Source: Lachnospiraceae bacterium
GTDB lineage: Bacteria; Bacillota; Clostridia; Lachnospirales; Lachnospiraceae
Direction of reading: 5' to 3'
Assembly (NCBI GenBank): GCA_030523275.1
Contig: JAUNIX010000022.1
Span: 1-50,221 of the forward strand
Length of the DNA stretch: 50,221 nucleotides
The notes under the pieces were generated by a model. It saw only the letters and a program-made list of their open reading frames with translations, searched no databases and was not told where the DNA came from. Numbering within the stretch: the stretch's first letter is position 1; every line of letters starts with the position of its first letter. The position numbers were made by a program, and so were the translations under genes. Of this stretch, positions 1 through 7,997 are shown one piece after another.

Positions 1-153
1 CGCTGTACTTGCTGCGGTGCTTGCCGCTGTACTTGTTGCTTGATCAGCTGTTGTTTCAGCTTGAACCGGTACCGTTGTATATTCTGCCACGATTCCATTT
101 TGAGCTAACATTGCTACAGCCAAAAATGTTGCTACCATTTTTTTCATCCTCAT
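1..153 (-). CDS. Secreted protein, N-terminal fragment
   Basis: This is the first 51 codons of a minus-strand gene that runs off the left edge of the window. It starts at ATG 153-151, preceded by a strong GGAGG site at about 162-166. The product begins MRMKKMVATFLAVAML, a basic n-region followed by a hydrophobic core, and a signal peptidase I site is plausible at VQA|ET near residue 32. After the cleavage site the chain becomes Ala/Ser/Thr-rich (TSTAASTAASTA), like the linker of an exported or wall-associated protein. The mature domain lies outside the window, so no function can be given. A leader stem-loop and a promoter with a 10-bp inverted repeat lie upstream, and a divergent XRE regulator follows. 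The reading frame and signal peptide are directly seen; export is inferred. Confidence 0.85.
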   Translation of the reverse strand, partial: MRMKKMVATFLAVAMLAQNGIVAEYTTVPVQAETTADQATSTAASTAASTA

Positions 154-183
154 TATTTATTCCTCCTATTGTTCTTATAATTG

Positions 184-234
184 CTCTTGGAATCATACTC
201 CTATGTAGCTACTAATCATTGAAAATTCCAAGAG
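184..234 (-). promoter_or_regulatory. Leader stem-loop of the secreted-protein gene
   Basis: Perfect 10-bp inverted repeat CTCTTGGAAT (184-193) / ATTCCAAGAG (225-234) with a 31-nt loop. It lies between the -10 candidate and the ribosome site of the secreted-protein gene, so it would form near the 5' end of the mRNA. It has no T-tract in the minus direction, so it looks like a stabilising or regulatory leader hairpin rather than a terminator. Confidence 0.5.
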
Positions 235-288
235 ATTATAAAAAATGTATAAAGAATACTACATTTATATATACTTTTAGTATTCTTT
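235..288 (-). promoter_or_regulatory. Promoter/operator candidate of the secreted-protein gene
   Basis: A consensus -10 TATAAT lies at 240-235 on the minus strand; the -35 is poor. A perfect 10-bp inverted repeat, AAAGAATACT (251-260) and AGTATTCTTT (279-288) with an 18-bp spacer, covers the -35 region. A DNA-binding protein may act here, possibly the divergent XRE regulator; that link is inference only. Confidence 0.4.
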
Positions 289-356
289 TTCTAAAATTAT
301 CATTCATAGTATATCATCCATTATTTTCAATATCAATAGGCTATTCCAAATCTTTT

Positions 357-390
357 TTGATTCGTAGTATAGTGATATTTATACTGGAGG
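357..390 (+). promoter_or_regulatory. Promoter-like hexamers, inverted repeat and RBS before the XRE gene
   Basis: TTGATT (357-362) and TATACT (380-385) are 17 bp apart, but TATACT touches the GGAGG ribosome site (386-390). If this is the promoter, the transcript would be nearly leaderless. The same bases form the inverted repeat AGTATA (366-371) / TATACT (380-385). An autoregulatory operator is therefore as likely as a promoter. Confidence 0.35.
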
Positions 391-400
391 TGTCACATTT

Positions 401-736
401 ATGTCACATATTACAGAAATAATCGGGGAACGTTTGCGAGCAAAACGCACTTCATTGGGATGGAGTCAGGAGTATACTGCAGAACAAGCAAATTTACACC
501 CGACCTATATTGGACAAGTGGAACGGGGAGAAAAAAACGCAACAATTGAAAGCATTTTCAAAATTTGTACAGCTCTTCACTATCCTACCGAAGAACTGTT
601 TAAACATGTCATTTCTGAAAATTCACAGGACACAATTGCAAATGAATGTTATCAACTTATCATTCAACAACCAGTGGATCAACAAAAATGTTTATTTATT
701 ATACTTGAAAATATTATTTCATATAAAAAGGGGTAA
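401..736 (+). CDS. XRE-family helix-turn-helix regulator
   Basis: A 111-residue cytoplasmic DNA-binding protein. Residues about 8-65 form a Cro/C1-type HTH domain: IIGERLRAKRTSLGWSQE, then the recognition-helix segment HPTYIGQVERGEKN and a final helix with a LFKHV-like end. The remaining 45 residues are a short helical tail with no recognisable domain. The start at 401 is supported by GGAGG at 386-390. It is one of only two plus-strand genes in the window and is divergent from the secreted-protein gene at 1-153, so it may regulate that gene or itself; both intergenic inverted repeats are candidate sites. It ends 82 bp from the convergent purD gene, with a shared terminator between them. The family is certain; the target is not known. 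Confidence 0.9.
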   Translation: MSHITEIIGERLRAKRTSLGWSQEYTAEQANLHPTYIGQVERGEKNATIESIFKICTALHYPTEELFKHVISENSQDTIANECYQLIIQQPVDQQKCLFIILENIISYKKG

Positions 737-738
737 GA

Positions 739-771
739 AAAAAGATGAATCGCTTATTGATTCATCTTTTT
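739..771. terminator. Bidirectional terminator between the XRE gene and purD
   Basis: A 13-bp stem, AAAAAGATGAATC (739-751) against GATTCATCTTTTT (759-771), with a 7-nt loop and T-runs in both directions. It lies between two convergent genes, the XRE regulator (stop 736) and the purine operon (purD stop 818), and can serve both. Confidence 0.85.
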
Positions 772-817
772 CTACTATTATAATATTCTGTTTTATTTTT
801 TATTCTATCGTATCTTT

Positions 818-2089
818 TTAAGCTTCATCAATGGCTTTTCCGATATCATTTCTCTTATATTTATTAGCAAAATCAACTAACTCTGTCGCTGCATAAGCAT
901 TCGCTCTTGCCTCAACTAAATCTTGTCCCGTTGCTGTCACACCGAGAACACGACCACCATTTGTTACTAATTTTCCATCCACAAATTTTGTACCTGCATG
1001 GAATACATGATAGCCTTCTTTGGCATTGACATCCTCAATTCCTGTGATCTCAAAACCTTTTTCATAGCTTTCTGGATATCCATCCGATGCTAATACAACA
1101 CAAACAGCTGCATTGTCTTCAAATTCCAGATCAATTTCATCTAACTTTCCATCCACACATGCTTCAAAGACATCAACAATATCATTCTTCATACGTGGTA
1201 GTACTACCTGTGCTTCTGGATCACCAAAACGAGCATTATATTCTAATACTTTTGGTCCCTCTTCTGTCAACATCAGACCTGTAAACAAAACACCGACAAA
1301 TGGACGGCCTTCTTTTGCCATCGCATCGATTGTTGGTTGGTAAATATTCTTTTCGCAGAATTCTTCTACCTCTTTTGTATAGAAAGGACTTGGTGAGAAT
1401 GTTCCCATACCACCAGTGTTTAATCCCTGGTCGCCATCTTTTGCACGTTTATGATCCTGTGCAGAAGTCATACATTTTACAGTCTTACCATCACAGAATG
1501 CCAATACAGACACTTCGCGTCCTGTCATAAACTCTTCAATAACGATTGTATCTCCGGCAGAGCCAAATTGCTTGTCTAACATTAACGTTTTTACGCCTTC
1601 TTTTGCTTCCTCTAATGTATTGCAGATTAATACACCTTTTCCAAGTGCAAGACCAGAAGCTTTTAATACGATCGGCATTTTTGCTGTTTCTAAATATCCT
1701 AAAGCAGCTTCTGGAGAAGTAAAGTTTTCATAAGCGGCTGTTGGAATATTGTATTTTTTCATTAAATCTTTTGAAAATGCTTTCGAGCCTTCGATGATCG
1801 CTGCATTCGCTCTTGGACCAAAGACACGTAAACCTTCTGCTTCAAATGCATCTACAACACCGGCAACCAGAGGATCATCCATACCGATCACAGTCAGATC
1901 GATTTCTTTTTCTTTTGCAAAAGCAACTAATTTATCAAATTCCATTGCTCCAATGTCTACACATTCTGCATATTCAGAAATACCTGCATTTCCAGGTGCA
2001 CAATATATTTTATCTACTTTTGAACTTTTTGCAACAGACCATGCAATCGCATGTTCTCTTCCGCCACTTCCTACGATTAAAACTTTCAT
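818..2089 (-). CDS. purD: Phosphoribosylamine-glycine ligase (GAR synthetase)
   Basis: PurD joins 5-phosphoribosylamine and glycine with ATP to give GAR, the second step of de novo purine synthesis, in the cytosol. The 423-residue product has the usual length. It starts MKVLIVGSGGREHAIAW, the PurD N-domain nucleotide-binding loop, followed by an ATP-grasp core with KASGLALGKGV and EEFMTGREVSV. The family signature LNTGGMGTFSP and the metal-binding ENARFGDPEAQ-type segment (here YNARFGDPEAQ) are also present. It is the last gene of purE-purM-purN-purD, 3 bp after purN, and is followed by a bidirectional terminator. No frameshift or missing motif was seen. Confidence 0.98.
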   Translation of the reverse strand: MKVLIVGSGGREHAIAWSVAKSSKVDKIYCAPGNAGISEYAECVDIGAMEFDKLVAFAKEKEIDLTVIGMDDPLVAGVVDAFEAEGLRVFGPRANAAIIEGSKAFSKDLMKKYNIPTAAYENFTSPEAALGYLETAKMPIVLKASGLALGKGVLICNTLEEAKEGVKTLMLDKQFGSAGDTIVIEEFMTGREVSVLAFCDGKTVKCMTSAQDHKRAKDGDQGLNTGGMGTFSPSPFYTKEVEEFCEKNIYQPTIDAMAKEGRPFVGVLFTGLMLTEEGPKVLEYNARFGDPEAQVVLPRMKNDIVDVFEACVDGKLDEIDLEFEDNAAVCVVLASDGYPESYEKGFEITGIEDVNAKEGYHVFHAGTKFVDGKLVTNGGRVLGVTATGQDLVEARANAYAATELVDFANKYKRNDIGKAIDEA

Positions 2090-2092
2090 CTT

Positions 2093-2719
2093 TTATCCCT
2101 TTCTGACTACTCTTTTGTCAACAACTGTAATTCTGCCATTTGAAATGTCATCAATTGCTTTTGGCATGATGACCCACTCTGCCTGCTCCATGATTCGTCT
2201 CTGCAAAACTTCCGGCGTATCACCAGCTTCAATATAAACTGCTTTTTGGTCAATGATTGGACCAGTATCCGTTCCTTCGTCTACAAAATGAACGGTTGCC
2301 CCGGAAACCTTCACTCCTCGTTCCAATGCTTTTTCATGGACTTTCAAGCCATAATAACCAGTTCCACAAAAAGATGGGATTAAGGATGGATGAATATTGA
2401 TAATTTTATTTTCAAATGCGTGAATGATCTTTTCCGGAATCACAACCAGACAACCGGCTAATACGATCAGATCAATCCCTCTTGATACTAATTCCTGATA
2501 TAAAGCTTCATTAAAGTCGTCTCTTGTCGCAAAATCTTTTGGTGAAATTGCTTTCGCCTCAATACCATGTTTTTTTGCACGCTCAAGCGCATATGCATTT
2601 TTATTATTGCTGATGACAACATCGATTTTTGCATTCGTGATCTTACCACTATCAATTGCATCAATGATTGCCTGAAGATTTGTACCGCCTCCGGAAACTA
2701 AAACTGCTAATTTTAGCAT
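2093..2719 (-). CDS. purN: Phosphoribosylglycinamide formyltransferase (GAR transformylase)
   Basis: PurN transfers a formyl group from 10-formyltetrahydrofolate to GAR, giving FGAR. The 208 residues match the usual size. The N-terminus LAVLVSGGGTNLQAII binds the substrate phosphate. The catalytic core is visible as NIHPSLIPSFCG (Asn and His) and DEGTDTGPII (catalytic Asp). The segment AGCLVVIP stands where many homologues have AGFMRIL. The start codon overlaps the 3' end of purM by 7 nt (ATGCTAA), so the two are translationally coupled. The formyl-folate link fits the purH riboswitch elsewhere in the window, which senses the ZMP/ZTP alarmone of formyl-folate shortage. Confidence 0.97.
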   Translation of the reverse strand: MLKLAVLVSGGGTNLQAIIDAIDSGKITNAKIDVVISNNKNAYALERAKKHGIEAKAISPKDFATRDDFNEALYQELVSRGIDLIVLAGCLVVIPEKIIHAFENKIINIHPSLIPSFCGTGYYGLKVHEKALERGVKVSGATVHFVDEGTDTGPIIDQKAVYIEAGDTPEVLQRRIMEQAEWVIMPKAIDDISNGRITVVDKRVVRKG

Positions 2720-3738
2720 AAAGTCACTCCTTTTTCTCCGGCTTTGATTTCACCGACAACACATGCTTGATCACCTGTTGATTCAAATGCTTTGATCGTC
2801 TTATCTACATCAGCAGGATCTACTACTACCATCATACCAATACCCATGTTATATGTATTGTACATCATTTCTTCTGCAATATCGCCTTCTTTGGCCAATA
2901 ATTTGAAAATGGCTGGTACTTCGTAAGAGTCTTTGCGAATGATTGCATGAACACCTTCTGGAAGCATTCTTGGAATATTTTCATAGAAACCACCACCAGT
3001 GATATGGCTGCATCCCTTGACTGTTACACCTGCATTTTTCACAGCTTTTAAGCCTTTTACATAGATTCTTGTTGGAGCAAGTAACGCTTCTCCTAATGTT
3101 GTTCCTAATTCATCATAGTATGTATTTAAAGATTCTTCTGTCATTTCAAATACTTTTCTTACAAGAGAGAATCCATTGCTATGCACTCCGCTTGATGCAA
3201 TACCGATGATTACATCACCATCTTTGATATTTTCCCCAGTAATCATGTCTTTGCGGTCTACGACACCAACTGCAAAACCAGCAAGATCATATTCGTCTTC
3301 TGGCATAAGTCCTGGATGCTCTGCTGTCTCACCACCAACTAAAGCAGCTTCTGACTGTAAACAACCTTCTGCAACACCACTTACGATTGTTGCGATTTTT
3401 TCTGGATAGTTTTTGCCACATGCAATGTAATCAAGGAAGAACAATGGCTCTCCACCAGAACATGCAATATCATTGACACACATTGCAACCGCATCAATAC
3501 CGATCGTATCGTGTTTGTCCATAATAAATGCAAGTTTTACCTTTGTTCCACAACCATCTGTACCTGATAATAAAACTGGTTCTTCCATCTCTTTGATGCC
3601 TGCCAGATCAAACGCCCCGGCAAATCCACCAATATTCCCCAAAACTTCTGGGCGCATCGTTGCTTTTACGTGTTTTTTCATTAATTCTACTGATTTATAA
3701 CCAGCTTCAATATCTACTCCGGATGTTTTGTAATCCAT
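2713..3738 (-). CDS. purM: Phosphoribosylformylglycinamidine cyclo-ligase (AIR synthetase)
   Basis: PurM closes the imidazole ring of FGAM with ATP to make AIR. The product has 341 residues, as expected. Visible signatures are SGTDGCGTKVKLA, DAVAMCVNDI, FLDYIACGK, the PurM-type GGETAEHPG motif and SSGVHSNGFSLVR near the middle, then the HITGGGFYENIPR segment of the C-terminal half. The N-terminal DYKTSGVDIEAG is typical of the family. It lies 16 bp downstream of purE and overlaps purN by 7 nt, in a compact four-gene purine operon. Confidence 0.98.
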   Translation of the reverse strand: MDYKTSGVDIEAGYKSVELMKKHVKATMRPEVLGNIGGFAGAFDLAGIKEMEEPVLLSGTDGCGTKVKLAFIMDKHDTIGIDAVAMCVNDIACSGGEPLFFLDYIACGKNYPEKIATIVSGVAEGCLQSEAALVGGETAEHPGLMPEDEYDLAGFAVGVVDRKDMITGENIKDGDVIIGIASSGVHSNGFSLVRKVFEMTEESLNTYYDELGTTLGEALLAPTRIYVKGLKAVKNAGVTVKGCSHITGGGFYENIPRMLPEGVHAIIRKDSYEVPAIFKLLAKEGDIAEEMMYNTYNMGIGMMVVVDPADVDKTIKAFESTGDQACVVGEIKAGEKGVTLC

Positions 3739-3754
3739 GAATCAATCCTCCTGA

Positions 3755-4258
3755 TTATTTATAATCTTTATAACCAACTTGGTCTAATTTTTCTGCTTTT
3801 GTTACAACTTCCTGCTTCAGATCTTCTGCAAAATCTTTGATCTTAGCAAGTAATGCATCATCAGAAGTTGCAAGGATCTGTGCTGCAAGAATACCTGCAT
3901 TCTTTCCACCATTGATCGCAACGGTTGCAACTGGTACTCCAGAAGGCATCTGTACAATTGAATAAAGAGAATCTACTCCACCTAAATCAGAAGTCTTCAT
4001 AGGAATTCCGATTACTGGCATTTTGAATAATGCAGCGCACATACCTGGTAAATGTGCAGCCTTTCCTGCTCCAGCAATGATTACTTTAATCCCTCTTTCT
4101 TCTGCACCTTTTGCCCATTCAAAAAAGATATCTGGTTCTCTGTGAGCAGAAATAATTGTCATTTCAAATTCAATTCCAAACTGTTCTAATACTGCTGCTG
4201 CCTGACTCATGATCGGCATATCAGAGTCGCTTCCCATAACAATTCCAACTTTAGCCAT
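3755..4258 (-). CDS. purE: 5-(carboxyamino)imidazole ribonucleotide mutase / AIR carboxylase
   Basis: PurE carries the carboxylation step from AIR toward CAIR. The 167-residue product has the conserved phosphate-binding GSDSDMP loop at residues 9-15, the SAHREPD segment with the active-site His, and GAGKAAHLPGM, followed by VPVATVAINGGKNAG. The first gene of the operon, it starts 62 nt after its -10 box and has a GGAG-type ribosome site (AAAAGGAG). No purK occurs in the window. Whether this PurE uses N5-CAIR (class I) or AIR and CO2 directly cannot be settled here. The family call is firm. Confidence 0.97.
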   Translation of the reverse strand: MAKVGIVMGSDSDMPIMSQAAAVLEQFGIEFEMTIISAHREPDIFFEWAKGAEERGIKVIIAGAGKAAHLPGMCAALFKMPVIGIPMKTSDLGGVDSLYSIVQMPSGVPVATVAINGGKNAGILAAQILATSDDALLAKIKDFAEDLKQEVVTKAEKLDQVGYKDYK

Positions 4259-4319
4259 TGTTTTTCTCCTTTTTAATTAAACTACTGATCATATTTATGA
4301 ATTATATCTATCATCAATC

Positions 4320-4376
4320 ATAATACTAATTCTTTTCCCATTCGTCAACTTGAAATCATTTTGTATCATTGATTTC
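4320..4376 (-). promoter_or_regulatory. Promoter of the purEMND operon
   Basis: The minus strand carries TTGACG (4348-4343), a 17-bp spacer and TATTAT (4325-4320), about 60 nt upstream of purE. Just upstream of the -35 is a perfect inverted repeat, GAAATCA (4352-4358) / TGATTTC (4370-4376), a possible operator. No purine riboswitch core was found in the short leader. Confidence 0.75.
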
Positions 4377-4386
4377 TTATATTATT

Positions 4387-6465
4387 TCATCTCAAATTTT
4401 CAAATGGCTGATTTAATTTCTCTGTTCCCGGCAATACAAATTTCCCATCTTTGATCAACAAAATCTCACTTCCATCTGCACGAATTGCAGTGATCGAACC
4501 TAGTTCTTCATATGGAATCGTAATATCCGTATGACAATTAAAATACGCTTTTTCTGCTTCTGTCTTTCTTAAAATCGAACATTCATTGTCTTTGGCAACA
4601 ATTTCCTTGCCATCTGGATTATGAACTTTTGTTTCCTCACAATAACTATAACAAGTATCACCAACAGCAAAATGAGGTCCCATCTTTTCTGCAATCAGAA
4701 TTGGAAGCTTATATACAATATCATAATTATGTGCCATCACATAAGCCGTCGTATTCGTACCGATCGCAAATTCCCCGATTGGAAGTGTCTCCCGATTGTA
4801 TAATACATTTTCTTTGATATATTTTTGGTTTTCCTCTTCAGTATCAAAATTTTTACAAGTATATTCTTTCACCATACCATTTTCAAAAGTTAAATATAAA
4901 TCCTTGTAACTTAATTCATTTAAGAATACTTCACTGACATGTAAAGTTCCATTGGTTCCTGTAAGTTTCGGAGACGTAAAGACCTCACCTACTGGAATAT
5001 TCACATCAGCCAAGCAATTTTCAAAGTTTGTCTGCTTTTCTGGATATTCCAGATCATGCATCTGCACATATATGTCTGTCTGATTCTCACCCTTACCCAG
5101 AACATGTACCTTGACCGCCTGATCAAGCGCGTCGATCAAATGTTGTTGAATTTCTCGATACATGTCTTTATCTAATGTGTTTACTTTGACAATTTCACGG
5201 AAAATTTCTTCATATCGTTCTCCAATTTCCGGCATTGGATAAGCGATGATCGTAAAGCTTCGTTCCTCAGGCTTAATATATTCATTCATGATTTGATTTG
5301 CTTTCCCCCGATACATCACTTCTAACTTTTCCTGTGCTTTATGGTACGTATATACATCAGATTTATTTACCGGTATAAACGGTTTCTCACCAAAAATCTC
5401 TTGACAAGCTGGTCCACCAAATACGGCTGCTTCTGCCGCATATTCCTCATAAGCCTCTTTTAAATTTTCCAATTTACGATTAATCAGAGATTTGTCCAGA
5501 TAAATCGCACTGTCACAACGATGGTCAAACTCATATTGCTTATTCGGACTGGTAGAAACATATCCAATCTTGATCAGCTGCCGCTTATTAATGCTGTGAA
5601 CGGCACTACGATAAATCACAGGTTCTAATCCCATCGCACGAAATTGTCTGATCGCTGCCCGTATCATACGTTCAAATCCTACAGAATAACGGATATTAAC
5701 GAGTTTCTTTTTTGAAATATCCATACCATTAATTGCAAATCCTTCTCGATAACCCTCGGTGTATGTGGCAGCCATCGCATCAATTTCCTCTTCCGTAAAC
5801 GTATTCAAAAATTGAGCTGTTTTTATCTCGTTTTCAGAAATATATTCCCCATATTGATACAGATAACGAAGGTCTGTCAAATCCGAATCCATAATGATCG
5901 ATGTCGCAAAATCAAGTTCTGGATCCATCTGTTCCCTCGTTCGATACATCATCATGACATCACTGTAATCGCTAATATACCAATAAATGGCTTCTTTGAC
6001 TTGTCGATAAGTAACTGTTTCCTGCTCAAATAGATTATAAATTTCAAGAAACAGTTCGTTGATGATCGTCATATCAAACAGACGTTGTTCATAAGCAAAA
6101 ATAATTTCTCCACGTATTTCTGTATATAGAAAACTTAAAATTTTACCAAATGTATCACCAAGTGTTTTGACTGCATAAGTTGGATTGGCATAACTATTCT
6201 CATAATGTTCTGGTAAAATATCTTCATAACAACGATAATTGAATGTTTCTAACTGTTCCAAACTCCAAGCTGACAGTTCATCTGTGGATACCTTTTCATA
6301 TAAATCGGCCATTTGCAGAAGAAATTCTGACATTTCCTGAAAATATGGTCGAAATGTCTCGATGACAGTTTTTTCCTGTTTGATTTCACAAATCCTTTGA
6401 ATTGACAGATCAAAACGCTCTCTCATTTGCTGATTTTCTTCCTGAAATTTTTCTTTATAATGCAT
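4387..6465 (-). CDS. M29-family aminopeptidase with long N-terminal extension
   Basis: A 692-residue cytoplasmic protein. The C-terminal half is an M29 (AmpS/PepS, thermophilic aminopeptidase) metallopeptidase: PVGEVFTSPKLTGTNGTLHV supplies the first catalytic Glu region, FAIGTNTTA follows, and GPHFAVGDT is the late ligand segment. Such enzymes remove N-terminal residues from peptides using two metal ions. The family is usually about 370-410 residues, whereas here about 250 extra, mostly helical and acidic residues precede the region resembling the M29 N-domain (KLVNIRYSVGFERMI). The start was set at the second ATG (6465-6463) because the GGAGG site touches the first ATG. It sits alone between the purine promoter and a small membrane-protein gene. 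Peptidase activity is inferred from the motifs. Confidence 0.85.
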   Translation of the reverse strand: MHYKEKFQEENQQMRERFDLSIQRICEIKQEKTVIETFRPYFQEMSEFLLQMADLYEKVSTDELSAWSLEQLETFNYRCYEDILPEHYENSYANPTYAVKTLGDTFGKILSFLYTEIRGEIIFAYEQRLFDMTIINELFLEIYNLFEQETVTYRQVKEAIYWYISDYSDVMMMYRTREQMDPELDFATSIIMDSDLTDLRYLYQYGEYISENEIKTAQFLNTFTEEEIDAMAATYTEGYREGFAINGMDISKKKLVNIRYSVGFERMIRAAIRQFRAMGLEPVIYRSAVHSINKRQLIKIGYVSTSPNKQYEFDHRCDSAIYLDKSLINRKLENLKEAYEEYAAEAAVFGGPACQEIFGEKPFIPVNKSDVYTYHKAQEKLEVMYRGKANQIMNEYIKPEERSFTIIAYPMPEIGERYEEIFREIVKVNTLDKDMYREIQQHLIDALDQAVKVHVLGKGENQTDIYVQMHDLEYPEKQTNFENCLADVNIPVGEVFTSPKLTGTNGTLHVSEVFLNELSYKDLYLTFENGMVKEYTCKNFDTEEENQKYIKENVLYNRETLPIGEFAIGTNTTAYVMAHNYDIVYKLPILIAEKMGPHFAVGDTCYSYCEETKVHNPDGKEIVAKDNECSILRKTEAEKAYFNCHTDITIPYEELGSITAIRADGSEILLIKDGKFVLPGTEKLNQPFENLR

Positions 6466-6504
6466 CTGCATCCTCCTGATTATAAGATGGCATTTCCCAT
6501 CCTT

Positions 6505-6831
6505 TTATGCTATTCCCCCAATTAGCATTGCCAATAAAACAATCAACATAACTCCATTTAAAATTAATCCCAACACCTTTACGTCAACTCTTCCATTTGG
6601 CTGATTTAGTGTTTCAATTGCATAATATCCTCCTACGATTGACATAAAAATCAGCACCCAACCAAAGAACCCTAAATAATTTCCTGCATTTCCTTTCATT
6701 TTATAAGAAATCATGATCAAAACACCATACACTAGAATACTAATAATACCACAAGCTACCGATATCTTTGATTCTTTGGAAATGCTTTCACCAGTTGGAC
6801 GATATTTTTCATCTAAAAAACTTTTTCTCAT
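6505..6831 (-). CDS. Small integral membrane protein (DUF6142-like)
   Basis: A 108-residue protein with a charged, presumably cytoplasmic N-terminus (about 25 residues, SFLDEKYRPTGESISKESK) and three hydrophobic segments at about residues 27-46, 53-70 and 85-106. The central loop carries IETLNQPNGRVDVK. It resembles the short DUF6142-type membrane proteins of Clostridia, whose role is unknown to me. A GGAG ribosome site precedes the ATG. It lies between the M29 aminopeptidase (40 bp downstream) and the pyrE unit's terminator, so it is probably transcribed separately or with the aminopeptidase. No function is assigned. Confidence 0.7.
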   Translation of the reverse strand: MRKSFLDEKYRPTGESISKESKISVACGIISILVYGVLIMISYKMKGNAGNYLGFFGWVLIFMSIVGGYYAIETLNQPNGRVDVKVLGLILNGVMLIVLLAMLIGGIA

Positions 6832-6893
6832 GCTTTTCTCCTGACTAAAAAATCATCTATAAGATACACTCTCTAAATTTCTGTACTTATGTT

Positions 6894-6925
6894 GGAAAAA
6901 CAGGCGATAAAATCGCCTGTTTTCC
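6894..6925 (-). terminator. Terminator of the pyrE unit
   Basis: On the minus strand, AAAACAGGCGAT...ATCGCCTGTTTTT forms a 12-bp stem with a short loop and a T-tract. It begins directly after the stop codon of the 50-codon gene at 6926-7078. Confidence 0.85.
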
Positions 6926-7078
6926 TTAAAATGTGAGACTCATTTTCGACTTTAAAAGCTTTGCTCCTCCAATAATCGTAAGGGTTCCCAATAAAATGCC
7001 CACTACGATCTCAATTACGCCAAGCGCAATACCGGCTCCACCGGCACGTCCTAAAAATTTATATAATTTTTCGTTCAT
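6926..7078 (-). CDS. 50-residue membrane protein downstream of pyrE
   Basis: A short gene with GGAGG seven bases before ATG 7078-7076 and stop TAA at 6928-6926. The product starts MNEKLYKFLGRAGGAGIALG and continues with a hydrophobic stretch (VIEIVVGILLGTLTIIGGA) before a basic tail, KLLKSKMSLTF. It looks like a single-pass or hairpin membrane peptide with glycine-rich helix contacts. It starts 12 nt after the pyrE stop and ends at the terminator, so it is the last gene of the pyrE transcript. I do not recognise it and it is too short for family assignment. The ribosome site, position and hydrophobic pattern together argue that it is real. Confidence 0.7.
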   Translation of the reverse strand: MNEKLYKFLGRAGGAGIALGVIEIVVGILLGTLTIIGGAKLLKSKMSLTF

Positions 7079-7090
7079 AGAAACCTCCTA

Positions 7091-7771
7091 TTATTTTACG
7101 CCATATTGTTCATAATATGCATCAATTGCAGCTTTTAAATCATCATCGATGACTACTTTTCCATTACATTCTTTATTGTAAAGAACTTCGATTACTTCTG
7201 GCATTGAAACGATGGCTGCTGTATTAAAATCATACAAATCTTTGATTTCATCCAAAGCAGTCTTTTCTCCACCTTTTCCTTTTTCATTTCTATTTAAAGA
7301 AACAATCAAACCTTTGATTTCCACATTTGCTGCGTTTCTTACTTTTGGCACGGTTTCTTCCATAGACTTTCCAGATGTTGTTACATCCTCGATCATGACC
7401 ACACGATCACCATCTTTTAGAGTTGTTCCTAAAAATCCACCTTTGTCTGCCCCGTGATCTTTTAATTCTTTACGATCAGAACAATATCTTACCTCTTTAC
7501 CGTATAATTCGTCAAAAGCCATCGTCGTTGCAACAGCCAAAGGAATCCCTTTATATGCAGGTCCAAACAATACATCAAAATCTAATCCATAATTATCATA
7601 AATTGCCTTTGCATAGTATTCACCCAGTTTTCTTAACTGCTTTCCATTGACATATGCCCCTGCATTCATAAAAAATGGGGATTTTCTTCCACTTTTTAAT
7701 GTAAAGTCTCCGAATTTTAGAACATCAGATTCTACCATAAATTCAATAAACTCTTTTTTATATGCTTCCAT
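7091..7771 (-). CDS. pyrE: Orotate phosphoribosyltransferase
   Basis: PyrE converts orotate and PRPP to OMP, the fifth step of pyrimidine synthesis. The 226 residues contain FTLKSGRKSPFFMNAG at the N-terminus, FGPAYKGIPLA (substrate loop) and the PRPP-binding motif VVMIEDVTTSGKSMEE around residues 122-137. A GGAGG ribosome site precedes the ATG. Unlike pyrC-pyrF-pyrK-pyrD, which form one operon 3.3 kb away, pyrE has its own promoter and a leader of about 95 nt, and is separated from the operon by the 5-oxoproline genes. A 50-codon membrane-peptide gene follows it. No pyrimidine-binding attenuator was recognised in the leader. Confidence 0.98.
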   Translation of the reverse strand: MEAYKKEFIEFMVESDVLKFGDFTLKSGRKSPFFMNAGAYVNGKQLRKLGEYYAKAIYDNYGLDFDVLFGPAYKGIPLAVATTMAFDELYGKEVRYCSDRKELKDHGADKGGFLGTTLKDGDRVVMIEDVTTSGKSMEETVPKVRNAANVEIKGLIVSLNRNEKGKGGEKTALDEIKDLYDFNTAAIVSMPEVIEVLYNKECNGKVVIDDDLKAAIDAYYEQYGVK

Positions 7772-7872
7772 CTTTATACCTCCATATTTATGGGATTTTC
7801 AAAATTTATTCTAATATTATCGTAACGATTCAGAATATTCCGCAAAGGGATAAATCGTCTCCGAACAGTTTC

Positions 7873-7901
7873 ATTCTATCATAACTAATACTCGTTTTCA
7901 A
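7873..7901 (-). promoter_or_regulatory. pyrE promoter
   Basis: TTGAAA (7901-7896), 17-bp spacer, TAGAAT (7878-7873) on the minus strand. It predicts a transcript start near 7866 and a leader of about 95 nt before pyrE. Confidence 0.8.
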
Positions 7902-7943
7902 TGTTTTAAACAAAACCAGACAAGTCACATAGTTGTCCTTTAT

Positions 7944-7986
7944 AAAAATGGTCAAATACTGTGCATACAGATATTTGACCATTTTT
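7944..7986 (-). terminator. Terminator after the GGCT-like gene
   Basis: A 15-bp perfect stem, AAAAATGGTCAAATA (7944-7958) against TATTTGACCATTTTT (7972-7986), with a further CTGT/ACAG pairing inside the loop. It starts 12 bp beyond the stop of the GGCT-like gene and closes the 5-oxoproline operon. The A- and T-rich flanks would allow action in both directions. Confidence 0.85.
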
Positions 7987-7997
7987 GAAATCCTATA

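Noticed and set aside
4259..4386. Purine riboswitch before purE
   Set aside because: The leader between the promoter and purE is about 60 nt and lacks the conserved three-way-junction loops.
7772..7872. PyrR-type attenuator in the pyrE and pyrC leaders
   Set aside because: No anti-antiterminator consensus or terminator was found in either leader.
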